NCBI GenBank assembly: GCA_013397115.1
Contig: VWZW01004142.1
Coordinates: forward strand, 62,319 to 126,318
Reading direction: 5' to 3'
DNA: 64,000 nt
From: Edolisoma coerulescens
Lineage: Eukaryota; Chordata; Aves; Passeriformes; Campephagidae
Shown here: positions 47,265-59,500 of the stretch, piece after piece
How the letters are laid out: every line of letters begins with the position of its first letter
How positions within the stretch are numbered: the first letter of the stretch is position 1
Notes under the pieces: model-generated
Databases searched by the model: none
The model's input: only the letters and a program-made list of their open reading frames with translations
What the model was told of the DNA's origin: nothing
Made by a program: the position numbers and the translations under genes

Positions 47265-47473
47265 ACCAATGTTCTCTCAAAAAATTTATTATCAATCTTA
47301 AGGAAGACAATTTTCTTCAAAATAAAATGTGACATAATTTTACAGCCTTTAAGTGTAAAAGAAACTTATCTTCAACTGCTGCATTAATAAATCCATGTGA
47401 ATATAAATAATCTGATTTAATCACATTTGTCATTTCCAGTTACAGTTTAGCAATTACAAGCAAGTACAAGTTA
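47265..47473 (-). other. PEX1: PEX1 3' untranslated region (inferred extent)
   Basis: About 200 bases after the stop, ending shortly past AATAAA on the minus strand at 47285-47290. It would be a short 3'UTR. Confidence 0.5.
47285..47290 (-). promoter_or_regulatory. PEX1: Candidate poly(A) signal of PEX1
   Basis: AATAAA on the minus strand, about 185 bases downstream of the stop codon. Confidence 0.55.
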
Positions 47474-47558
47474 CTAAGCTAGAGTCATTTTTTGTCCTGG
47501 TCTGAATGTTGCACCAAGCTGTACTTTCCTCTTCTTGGGATTCTGAAAATTATCATAC
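47474..47558 (-). CDS. PEX1: PEX1 terminal coding exon
   Basis: Acceptor TTTGTTTCCAG. It encodes YDNFQNPKKRKVQL and FRPGQKMTLA, then TAG at 47474-47476. Confidence 0.97.
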
Positions 47559-50500
47559 CTGGAAACAAAAAAAAGACATTAGCAAATTCGTATGAAATGT
47601 GGTTTTTTGTGTCTGCCTCTTCAGATGCATATTAATGCACCACAGAACTCCAGATGTTTAAGTATATGATTAGGGAAATGAAGAGTGCCCGTCCCCTCAG
47701 ACCTGGGGACCTGGAGGAGTTTTCACCCACGAACCTAACTCAACAGCTCTCTGCCCTGCTTCCTTTTTTTTTTCCCCCCAGCTTTTTCATCTCCAAGTCC
47801 GAGGAGACACATTCTCCTTTTCAGTATGTTTATACTTCTACAGATTATTTCCTTTCCCAAACGTACCAGCTACAAAGACCACTACAGAGGGTCAAACTCC
47901 AACAATCTGAAAATACAAGGAGCTACTACTAAGTGGAAGCAGGAAGGACCTAGCTCTAAAACTTAAAGAGCCTCTTCACATAATACAAAGGGGTTCTGGT
48001 CTGTTATTTCTAGGTCCTACGTGAATAAGAAGACAATTAATTCATTGGTAAAATAGTTTCCCTTTTCCACTATGTAACTTAATATTTCTTAAAAAACTGC
48101 TGTCAGAAGCTATCAGCTATCTGCTGCCAGTCCCCACATTTATTTAAAAACATTGTGTTTCTGATGTATAAGGAATGTGATAAGACCAAATCTCCACTGA
48201 ATTCAAAATTACAAAAAAAAAACAACTTACAGTTCAGTAAAATGCTTCCAGTCATCCTGACTAATGGATGGTCTCATACCCTGAAGAGCAGTCATCAGAT
48301 GAGACTGGGTAATAGTTAAAGTGGTCTTGGGAAGCGCTGACTGATTGCTGTCCTCCTTGAAAAGAGAGCCACGGACAGACAATGAAAAATTTCTACAGAA
48401 ACGTGGTGCCATCAATATCAAACTATGGAACTTCCTCATTACATGTACAGACAAATGTGTTAGAAATACAGTCACAACTTTCCCCCTCCATGTTAATAAA
48501 TAACAGAAATAACTATTTAATTATATGAATGCTAACATCTGGCTTATTTTCCTCAAACTAAGTATCAATTATCTTTGCTATTTTTGTTACATAATATTTA
48601 ATATTATTGCAGAAATTATTTATTGAAATACCAAGAAGTGTGGGAAAACAACAGAGAAGTGTTAAGACTAAATACTAATTTTAAAAAGTGCCATACTCCA
48701 TTCTTGCTTCTGTAATTGGCCTTGATAGCATTGATTTCTGTCCTCAGCTGCTCTGCTTGCTGCTCCTGGTTCTCCAGGGAGCCTTCTTGAGAGGCTGGTC
48801 TAAGCATTGCAGGTTGTGAGGATGCAACATCTCTCTGAGTGACGCTGGTAAAGTCGTAAGTTATGGAGTTTGGACCAGACAAACACAAAGAGCTCTAAAT
48901 TCATCACAAGAAGAAATACATTAACTCATTATGGATCCAAAAGACTAACTCCATCATTAGGAATCAGCCTACAACTCAATATAAGCTTGCCTCCACTGGC
49001 AAAAAGAGTACTTTCTCTTTAAAATGTATTACATACATAATCTTTTGAACAGAAAGATTTAGGTTAATATGCCAAGGTGTTTGTGCAAAAGGCCAAATTT
49101 GAAAATGAAGTGTTTCATGTCTGGAAAATATGTAAGTATTTTTGCAATGGCCCATCTCAAAAAGAATAAACGTCTGCTAAGTCCATTGTTTTATTTACTT
49201 ATGAAAATCCATGACTCTGAAATCTGGGCGAGTTTACGTAGTTAGCTTTGGAATTTAAATATTCATCATGTCCAAATTCTCTGTGCACTTGATGAAATAC
49301 ATACCTTTCAAATTCAACAACTTTAAGAGATCAAAGTCTTTATAGAATCCTTGCTGAAGAATTTTCACAGTCAGAGGAAAACTAAATCTTTAAAGTTACA
49401 TCAATCGAACACTATCACCTATAACACAAGCTAAAATACACCAAAGCACCTTAGCAGTCAGTAATTACTTCTCCAACATCAAGGTAAGTTATTTTTGGCT
49501 TTAAGAATCAATGCAAGACAGTTTTGAAAACAAGAGACTAGGAACTTGGATTACTACTTGTAATAACAGTTCTACAACAGATTTTGAAAATGAATTTCCC
49601 ACAGATCACACATGAACTGTGAAATCATCTGTTCACTGAAAGGAGCTCAGAGGCAGCATACCCTGTCCTGCTGACCCTGCCAGCCAAGAGAGATGAGCTG
49701 ATCCCTGTGCAGGGCTGGGCAGCCAACCTGCACATCCCTACCTGCAAACTGGCCAGAGAACGTGCTGCTTCCTGTGCACCATGATACTACAACATCAGGA
49801 ATTCTGATTTTTAAAGACAATGATGGAAGTTAAGGTTTAGTTTTGTTCTTTACACAATTCCATGGTCTGATTATTCTACTAATGCACATTTTATTGGAAA
49901 CTGAAGAAGGTTCGTTGATTCTTGAGACTGTAACTTAATTCTTGAAAGCTGGATGGTCATTCTTTAGTAATAAAACTAAGTTAAAGAAAAAACAACAAAC
50001 CAACCAACCACCAAAATTCAAAAACTGTTTTAAACTTTGGAAGGGAACAAGCCATTTGACCAGAGAGTAAAAGCTAATATGAATGCAATTTGCTTAATTA
50101 TAAGGTATTAAGCATTGGGATTTTGATTTTGAACTCCTGCAAGATTGCAGAGAAGTCCATATCGTATTTTCTCTGATCACGTCCCTCCATCCCCTTCCCC
50201 ACTGTGAACTACTAAGTGTCATCTGAAGACAGTTTGAAGTTCAAAGCAGACATAATTGTATTCATAAACTGAACCAGACAAATGGTATGTTTTTTCTGCT
50301 TCTCAACTAGTAATATTTAGAAAATTAAAAACATTAAGTGAGTAATTTACCAGTTCTGAAGGAGTTCCATTTCCCAGGTCTGACTCGTAAGAGCTTCCAA
50401 AATAAAGACGATACATGTTGGACCTTGGATCTTCTGGAAGCAAGTCAGACATGTCTAAAGAAATAAGAGATTGCTCTAGCCCTGCTTCTCCATCTATTGC

Positions 50501-53500
50501 TGAATCATCTGAGCCACTGCTGTGGTTTAGAAAAACCATGGAAGAGAGACTGAAGTCACTATCAGAACTAGATGCAAAATCCTGTAACAAAGAACAGAAC
50601 ATGACAAGAATTAAGTCAGGACAAACTACAATTGGAAATACACGAAAAGATTTAATACACAGTTTAAATGCAAATATCAATTTACATTTGACTCTGATAG
50701 TAATCTGTCTTTCTCCAGGAGTATATTTCCAAACATTTTGCTAAGAAAATCCAATACCTTTAAGAAGAAGAACTTTCTGTCTTCATGCTAGAAAAATAGG
50801 AGATAATTTTAAGGTTTTATTGTTTCCACTGCCTCACACTCTCAGTAACAGCAAGTGTTGGGAAACTTCATGTATGTCTTGTGCTGCAGAACTGTACCAC
50901 TTCTGTCTCAACCTTACCCTCCAAGCAAATTAGTATCTTGTGTAAAATGCTCCAGGAGACTGAAGTGAGTCTACTTTTATAGTGCCTAACTGCTGTACTC
51001 ACTTTTAGTCATAGCCAACACATTTTAAATACCGATGCAGAAATCAAAATTGTTGCTTTAGACTGGTGTCTGCAAACCTCTTTGATTGTACACCTCCATC
51101 AGCCCAAAATTTCAGAGCACACTCTACCAAGAATATGGATACTATTTGTAAATGATATACATGTACCATTGAAGTTCTAATATTTTATTGCTGCACATCA
51201 ATGGACTGCCTTGTGCTCTCTCTGGGGTGTGTGCACACCACTCTGGAGACCATTGCTTCAGACAACAACCTCCTCCTATGATGGACAATCATGAGGTAGC
51301 AACTATTTACTGACGCTACAAATGAAAGGAGTGTTAGGGAAGACATGCTGGGGATCCCACTCAATACTAAGAGTTGCATCCTCAGAGCCCAATTTCTTGG
51401 TAACAGCTGGGGCAAAAAGAATTCAAAAGGGTCTCTTTCATTTTGCACCCCTGACCCAACCTTTCCCTTTGGCCACTGAGTAGTGGAAGCCATGCCTGCC
51501 CCTGTCCAGCTAGAGGACAGGCATTAAAAGTGTGAAGAGAGAGGGCTGAACAGAGGGTAAAAGAGGAAGGATCTGTCAGTCACATGAGGGGTACAAACCA
51601 AGGGTGGGATCCTGTACTTAGGAAGTTCAAGAGCTGATGCCTGGAAGATGAGCCAGAGCCAGCCATTTCAGGTATTGCCATCCTCTTGCCACTTCTCTCC
51701 TGACCTCAATCCAACTTAATCTGTTGGAACAACTCCCCAAAAACCACTGATTTCTCATTTCCTCCATCATCCAAACTGTGCCATCTCAAAACTGATTTTG
51801 CTATCTGCTCCTAAGAAACTCTGTGTGGGATCCCTCCTATCAGTCTGTTAGTTGTTCCTCACAACTGTGATAAACACATTGGGGCTTACATAAATATATT
51901 TTACAATAAACACCAGTCATGAAATGAGAAAAACCTTGAGTTTAAGAAGTATTTAAACCAATTCATTACAATATTCTTGTATTTTTCTGCAAACATATTA
52001 AAATGTTAATCCTCTGAACAAAAAAGCATAATTTTGCGAAAAAACCCATGGATACAATTAACTCTTTCAAACATATCAACATAAAAATAAAGAGGAGAGA
52101 CTTCTTTCATATCAGTTTTATTTACCTGTGTTAAACCTAAATTTAAATTAGTATGGATTGCCTCTAATTGGGCATTGTATAATAAAGCTTTTAGGTCAGC
52201 TCCTGTGAACTGTTCTGTTTTTGCTGCCAAATCCTGAAAATCCACATCACTGGCCAAGGACAGGGAATGACTGAGAGCTTTTAAGATTTCATAGCGTGAA
52301 TTCTGGAATAAAGGAAAAAAAAAGTCAGTAAAGCAACCTGTTATATTCCTTGTCCTTGACTGCTAGATGGTGCTTTGGCCCTGTCACCAGCCACTTCCTC
52401 TCTGAGGGAGGATCTTTTTTCAAGAAGATACTGCCCTAATACTAGAAAGATACTACCCTAACCAAATGTAGTATACAGAGAATATATTTCTCTAATATAT
52501 CCAGTCAATATCTGGGATTTTTATATATGAAATACATAAAAATATGAAGGTGAGCTCTGCTCCTCACATGTCCTTTTGTAAAGAGAAGTATGATGAAAGT
52601 GCAAAATTTCTGTTTACCTGCATGATCTTACTCTTGACCAGAAGTTTAAAATAGAAAAAAAACGACAAAAAAAGGGAGTATATCTATGCTCTCATGGCAC
52701 AGGCTCATCATATGTGTTTCAGAATGAAATGATGTGGTATTTGTTAAACGTGTGAACTAATTCTGAAAATGAACAGCGCTAATTTTTTCTCATAAAATGG
52801 GGCATCAAGGACACACACTGTACAGCCTCGAAGGACTGCCTATGGTTTAAGCAAATGGTATATTCACTGGACTCATTGTTCAAAGAAAGATGGAGAACAT
52901 TATACACATTACACTGCATCCATTCTTTCTGCAGATTAGTTTCTTGCTTTTTAAATTTTTTTTAAATCTGCTAGATCCACAGGATATGACTTGATCCAGA
53001 AGACTGTGGTTAACAGCCTCTTCTCTCCCCAGTTTTATGTGAACACATTGACATTAACATCAGTGAATTTATCCTGTTGTATAATTGGAGCTGGGCAATC
53101 AAATCCACTTTTTCCAGGTTTGAAATGCCACTACATATAAAGAAAAGGCGGATAAAACCCATTAGTTTGGTTTTTTCCTTGCCTCTTGTGTGAAATTATT
53201 TGTTCCCTCACCTGATCAGGAGGTGGACAGTACAGGCATTTATCCAGTCGACCTGGCCTTAACAAAGCAGGGTCAATCAAATCCGGGCGACTGGTAGCAG
53301 CTAGCACATAAACCCCTTAGGAAAGTGCAGAAAAATGCCATTAGCATCTGCTAAACTTCCACATGCAAAGGAGCACACAGGTGAACTGGTACCTTGCAAG
53401 CCTTCCACACCATCCAACTGAGTCAACAGCTGGTTAACGACTCGGTCGGTGACTCCTGTGTTGTCGTGACCTCGGCGAGGAGCAATAGAATCAAACTCAT

Positions 53501-56500
53501 CAAAGAAAACAATACAAGGCTTAGCTGCCTGAGCTCTAAAGGGAAAAAAAAAAAAAAGCAATACTTACTTTTCTGTTTAAGTTTCATTCACAGGTAGAAT
53601 TGCTTAAAAATATTGAAGGTAATTGGTTTTTTCCTTCAGAGACCAGTTGTATTTAGTAACAGAACAGAAAATCTGGTTTTGTAGAATTTAAGAGGTTCTG
53701 AAGAACTGGATTGCAATAGAATCACTGCTCATTTTTATAACATACTTTTCACTCATTTTATCATTTCTAAGTGCTCAACTGTCATATTAATATACATCAA
53801 AGTTCTAAAATCCAATCACTGCAGATGAGTTCTTGGCTTACAGACATCTAGCAAAAAGACTGCCTATGTGATAAGATGAGAAGCAAAGGCTATGTAGGAT
53901 ATGTTGGCATTAGTGAGCACTGAGGGCCAGTTAGAGCAGATTTGTAAAAAAGAACTACTGGCATTGTGGACCTCAATACCCCAAGTTCAATATGACCCAA
54001 TGTATTGAGTGTGCGTTACTACTTGGAGTACAGTCAACTGTCTTCTGGAATCATCTGAAAGGAATTCAGGACATGTTTTCCAAGACAGTTCTGTGATGTG
54101 AACCCATGCACTGTAGCTAGACAGAACTGGGAGTTCAGCTTCAAAAGCACATTCCTGATAGGAGCCAAAACTTGCAGTTCTTAAACAATGATGGCCAGGT
54201 TGAACCTGCCAAGATACACACATCTGGTTCAGCACAACTGATTATCTATGATCTGATGCCGTATCTCTCCTCAGACAACAAAATTATTTCTTTGTGATTC
54301 AACCAATGAAATTAATTGATAACGTCACAAATCTTTACAAAACAAACCTGTTAAAGATATCTCGAACTGCTTGTTCACTTGCTCCAATGTATTTGCTGAG
54401 CAGCTCTGGTCCCTAAAAAAATATAATCAGAAAAGAACACACGTTCATGACATGTTTTTTAGTTTTAATGTGTAATTCAACATCAGCATATATTTTGTGT
54501 ACTACACTGAATTTTCTTGCAACCAAGACAGTGGCATCTTTGAACAGAAGAGCCGAGGGGTCTAGATAAACCAGAAGAATTTTTCAAGCATTCCAACTTT
54601 TTAAAAAATAATCATTTCCATTTTTGTACCATAACAGAACATGTGTTACAGTATCACAAGACAAAGGTTTACACTGTATTTCAAAAATGTTTAAAATAAA
54701 TTGCTCAATTTCATTGTCCAGTGGAATCAAAATCTGGGGTCTTTTTACAAAAAAAAGAGAAACTAAGAACACCTAATTACATTTTATAATTCTGCCTAAT
54801 GAATAAGTATACAAAAAAAAAACAACTCAGTAATAAAACTGTGAAGTTCCAGAAATCAGATATCCAGAGGGCTATCCAGAGACAAACAAAATTTTAAATG
54901 TGAGTTTCTTACTTCAGTATTTTGCCCTCACAAGCACACAGTTTCATATATGTAAAGTTATTTCATTCCGTTAATAAAATTAATCAATTAATCTTAAACT
55001 CTTTCTACCTTGATGCTGATGAAATTCATTCCACTCTCTCTTGCAATCACTCCTGCCAACAGTGTTTTTCCTGTTCCAGGAGCTCCATACAGCAAAACTC
55101 CTGATCTCTGTCGTATGGGCAGGTTTGCAAATAATTCTGGATACTGGAAAAGAGTTTCAATGTGATATACTCTAAAATAAGTAAGTATTCTGTAATGTAT
55201 TGTAACATCACTGACTAGTGATGACTTTTGTCTAAACAGAATGCATCTAATTTATTATATCCCCAATATTACCCCAACAGCTCATCTGGACTGTTTTTAG
55301 TCTACCTGGGGCTGAACTAGGTTCCTAGGTTTAATAGGTACCTAAAATACAAACAAGTGGGATTTTCCACCAAGTGGAAACAGGACAGAACAGGGATGGA
55401 CAAGAGCTTTCTATTGTCCATGCTGGTAGTTCTAAATTCCTATTTTAATCACTGAATGATATGATCAAATATACTCTTCAGTCATTTCTCTGAAGAGTCA
55501 ATGCTCAATGGCTTATCTCAGTGTTTCAAGTTTTAAGCAAGGCAGAAAGGCCAAAGTGAAGCAAAGAGGGATTGATGGATGGCATTCATCCAAAAGGAAA
55601 TACTCCTCTAGCAAAAGCACTGCACAAAACAGCTGGAAATGTTGTCTTTACAGAGCCTTATCACAAACTCTGCAACCCAGTGTGGCAATACTCCAATATT
55701 GTAGAGTAACATTTGATTTGCAGCAAAGCTCAGCCACTGCCTTTTGTATTTGGAAGAGAGAAGGGGAAGGAGAAAGTGTTTTCCAGTAGCTGAAGACAGT
55801 TGAAGATTGGAAAGCTACAAAAGTAGCTTTAAATCATGCCTATCATCTTTCTATCGAACACTGTGCCACATCTTAAAAAATAATTCTTCCCTATTAACAT
55901 TATGTACAAAATTCAATTAACTAATTTAAAGGAACTTAGTACCTTTGCAGGTAACATGATGGTATCCCTGAGCATTTGCTTCACATCTTTTAAGCCACCA
56001 ATCTTGTCCCAGCCAAGGTCTTTAGGTTTATGAAGGCTGACATTTCTCAGAGCTAATGGAGTAAAATCTTTTAGGGCTTTCTGAAAATCCACAGTTGACA
56101 GGTTCAACTCTGCTTAAAAAAAAAAAAAAGAAAAAAAATCCTGAACAAAGCCCAAACACAAAAACCGTCAGTAACAATTTCCTTATGATATGTAACAATT
56201 AAATAAATTTTAATCATAGAATATGAAAACTGGGGGGTTGTTTCTGTATTATTCCACCAGTTCTGGATAACAGAAGTAAGACTATGAAGTAAGAGATTTT
56301 TTTTGTCAACATACCACCATTATCTGATGCATTCTGGTTAGAAGCACAGGTATGAATGGCACGATCAACCAGCATAGTAAAATCTCTAGCAACAAAACCC
56401 TCTGTTTCCTTTGCAATACATTGGAGGTCAAGGTCAGAGAAGTCCTTTGGGTCAGAATTCAGTTTCTTCTTTATTATGGAATACAGCATTTCACATCTTT

Positions 56501-59500
56501 GCTTCTGAAAAGCAGAATTGTGCAGCAAGTGAGTACTGAGTTTACTATTTATATGGAGTTCAGGAATTCAAAGAGTAAATGGGTGACTTCGTAAAATTTC
56601 CTTAAATATTTGCATAACACAAACCCCCTAAATAACAAAACCTAAGCAATATAAACAAATGCTAGTTCTTCAGGTGCACTTCAATAAATTCACCAGTTTT
56701 ATAACTTTAAATATTCACCTCACCAGAGCTACTTCAAATTCAACAGCAATAAGGAAACATCTCTCCCTCTGCAGATTCTACTGTTTTACATCCACTTTTT
56801 CTGTTTCACAGGAAAAAGAACACCTTTCATCTTGTCCATATGAGCAGAGAATATGTTTGAGATGAAATATATTGTGCCAGATAAAAACACTTCAGATAAT
56901 TTGGTATCTTTTGAGATCTTGACTTTTCCAGTGATGTCTCATCCTTATTTGAGTATCAGTATTGAAAACAATAAAATCAGACTTGCAGGAAGTGGGAGAA
57001 AGTTAAACTGCATCTAACACAGCATCCCCTCCTCAGTGACTCTTAATTGCTGGCCTGTGACCAAAGACATACAGACAGGAACAACTCGTGTTAAATAAAA
57101 ATGAGTCATTAGGGAACGAGGGTTTCAAAGTATCTGCTTTCTCCTGCACAAAAGTTAATACTGTTCATTCTTCTCTCTATCCATTTTTCTTTTCAAACTG
57201 GACTATGTTTAAAAGTAGAGTGATAGTACTAATATGGAAACAAACCTAAAACTGTCCCATAAATCTAACATTTAGTCTTAATAACATTTTTAAAATACAC
57301 GTTCTAGGGACATACTTATTTCACTGAGCTGTGAAAAAAACATGGTTATGTTTAATTTAATTTCTCTAACTTGATGACTTACATGTTTTACAAAGCTGCT
57401 CCTTTAACATCCACTTAGAGGTAACAAGGAGACGTGCATATCTCACCTGTGTTAGACAACCTGACTTGTTTTACGTTGAACTGAAATGTCCTCTGAATAC
57501 ACCCTTCTCTTACTCCTGAAGAGTGGGACCAACGGGGAGTTTTCACTGGATTACTTTTTTTTTTTTAACTTTATAATGACAGATATAAGTTCTGAGGTAT
57601 TTAAGTATCACCAAAGAACTTCTAAGATTTCCAGATTTTTTTTCTCATTTTCAGGTGTAACCTATTATTTTTGCAGCTGTTCCAGCGTCATATTTGAGAC
57701 TGCTGGCAAGGAAAACAACATTTTAGCCATTTTTATTTGAATTTACCTGATCTGGAGATCGGATGCATTTGAAGCACTGAAATACATGAGTTCCTTGTGC
57801 TGAAACCAGGGAGGGATGAAGGGAATGTTCAGACTGACTTGTGGCAATTAATGCAATCAAACTCCCCATGGAAATAACTTCTTTCATCAGATCTTTCAAA
57901 ACTAAACACAGAAGATATTGCTGCATGAATTGCAAAATAACAAAAATAACCCTAACCCTGGAGACCAGCATTAGTGCACACAAAATGTAACAGCTTTGTA
58001 ATGTATTATTTTTATTCCCGTGTTTACAGTCGTTTTTTTAAACTAGGGAAAAAAAAAAGGTATAGTGAGTCTCTCTAGGACAGCACATTCCATTAAGAGA
58101 ATTTCATCAGAAGTGCTTTTTAAAAGCTGATTTTGTAAGATCACTGATGACATCTACTTTTGTGTGCTATTACTCCCTCCATGCAAACAAAAAAGGAAAA
58201 GTTATAAGAATAAAAACAGATCTTAAGCCTAGAAAATAAGCACTCTAGGAAAAAGTAATACATAAAAGTAAAAAAATTTAAGGATGCAAGGTAGATATTC
58301 AAGAAATAATCCTTAAAACTCTAAAGCTCTGTTATCACATTAGACCTTTAAATAAAAGTATTAAGAAAACCAAACAATTCTGCATGTAAATTAAGAGCAC
58401 ATTTTTAAGGAAGAAATTATAGTAAGACTTTCTGAACTTCAAAAGTATTTCAGTAAAAATTATGCTAACTCCCTCAAACTGAGCTAAGAAATGGAAGGTA
58501 TTTTTTGCTATGGCTTTATTAATCTTGATCATTTAGATTTAGTTTTAATTTGCAATTTAGCATTGCCTAGACTTTCAGGAATAGAAGGGAACTGTATACA
58601 GGATGTTAAACTACAACTGATCATTTTATTTTTAACATTTGTGGATTGTTACTTTGTAATGGAAGTTCGACAATGTATACCAAGTAGGATGATAAAGAAG
58701 TTGGTACTCATCTAAAAGAAGTTGGTTATAAACATCAGTAAGTATCAAATGGATATATCACTGTAATTATAAATAATAATAATTATGGAAAACAAAAAAT
58801 CAATTTATCAGTAATTATCAGTTAAAGATTCATCTGCAGTTTGTAATCAATTGCAACATATCTGAGTGTATGAACAACATAAAAAAAGAATGGAGAAGCC
58901 TCAAGCACTGGCAGTGCTACTGACAACAGGCATTACCAGCAGCAGCAGTGGTGGAAGTGCATTGGCAAGGACTACTCCAAGATCCAGAGTGGATTATTTT
59001 GAATCAGCTAGGGGTCCACAAATGCCTACATACCATAATTTGTGAGTCTCTGCCTGAATATCACATGGTCCAGAGGCAATAATGATACAGACAGAATTGT
59101 TCAGGTAGGACAGTACAACTCAGGTGCAAGAAATTCTAAGCTGCATTATATTTCTATCCAGACACACGTAGCACAGTATTACCATGAGCAAGTCTATTGC
59201 TTTGAACAGTTTCAGGGCTGTTCTCATGCTCTGGTGTAGAAGGTACTCCGACAATGTGATCAAGATCATCCATCAAAATAATGGATGGTTGTCTCCATGC
59301 TGCCTCTAAAAAAGCTTCTTCCACATTTTTCCTTATGTTTACTAATCTTTTTCCTAAAACAAAATACTATTAGAATGACACAAAATATCAGGAAAAAATC
59401 AGATTGACTACATCTTGCTCACAATGTTTTATTTTGTCTATCTTAACTTTACATCTATAAATCCAGATAGCAAGATTAAACCAGAGTCAACAATCACTAA

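Larger units (their letters stand above)
34331..47270. other. GATAD1-PEX1 convergent intergenic interval
   Basis: About 13 kb between the 3' ends of two convergent genes. In primates this interval carries ERVW-1; here I find no retroviral LTR pair and no gag, pol or env frame. It holds one tiny CR1 piece (35146), a GC-rich patch (42045-42400), and the unassigned exon-like segments listed separately. The rest is AT-rich and featureless to my reading. Confidence 0.6.

Noticed and set aside
57945..57962. A CCCTAACCCT telomere-like string
   Set aside because: Fewer than two full units. It lies next to a PEX1 exon and is not an interstitial telomeric repeat.
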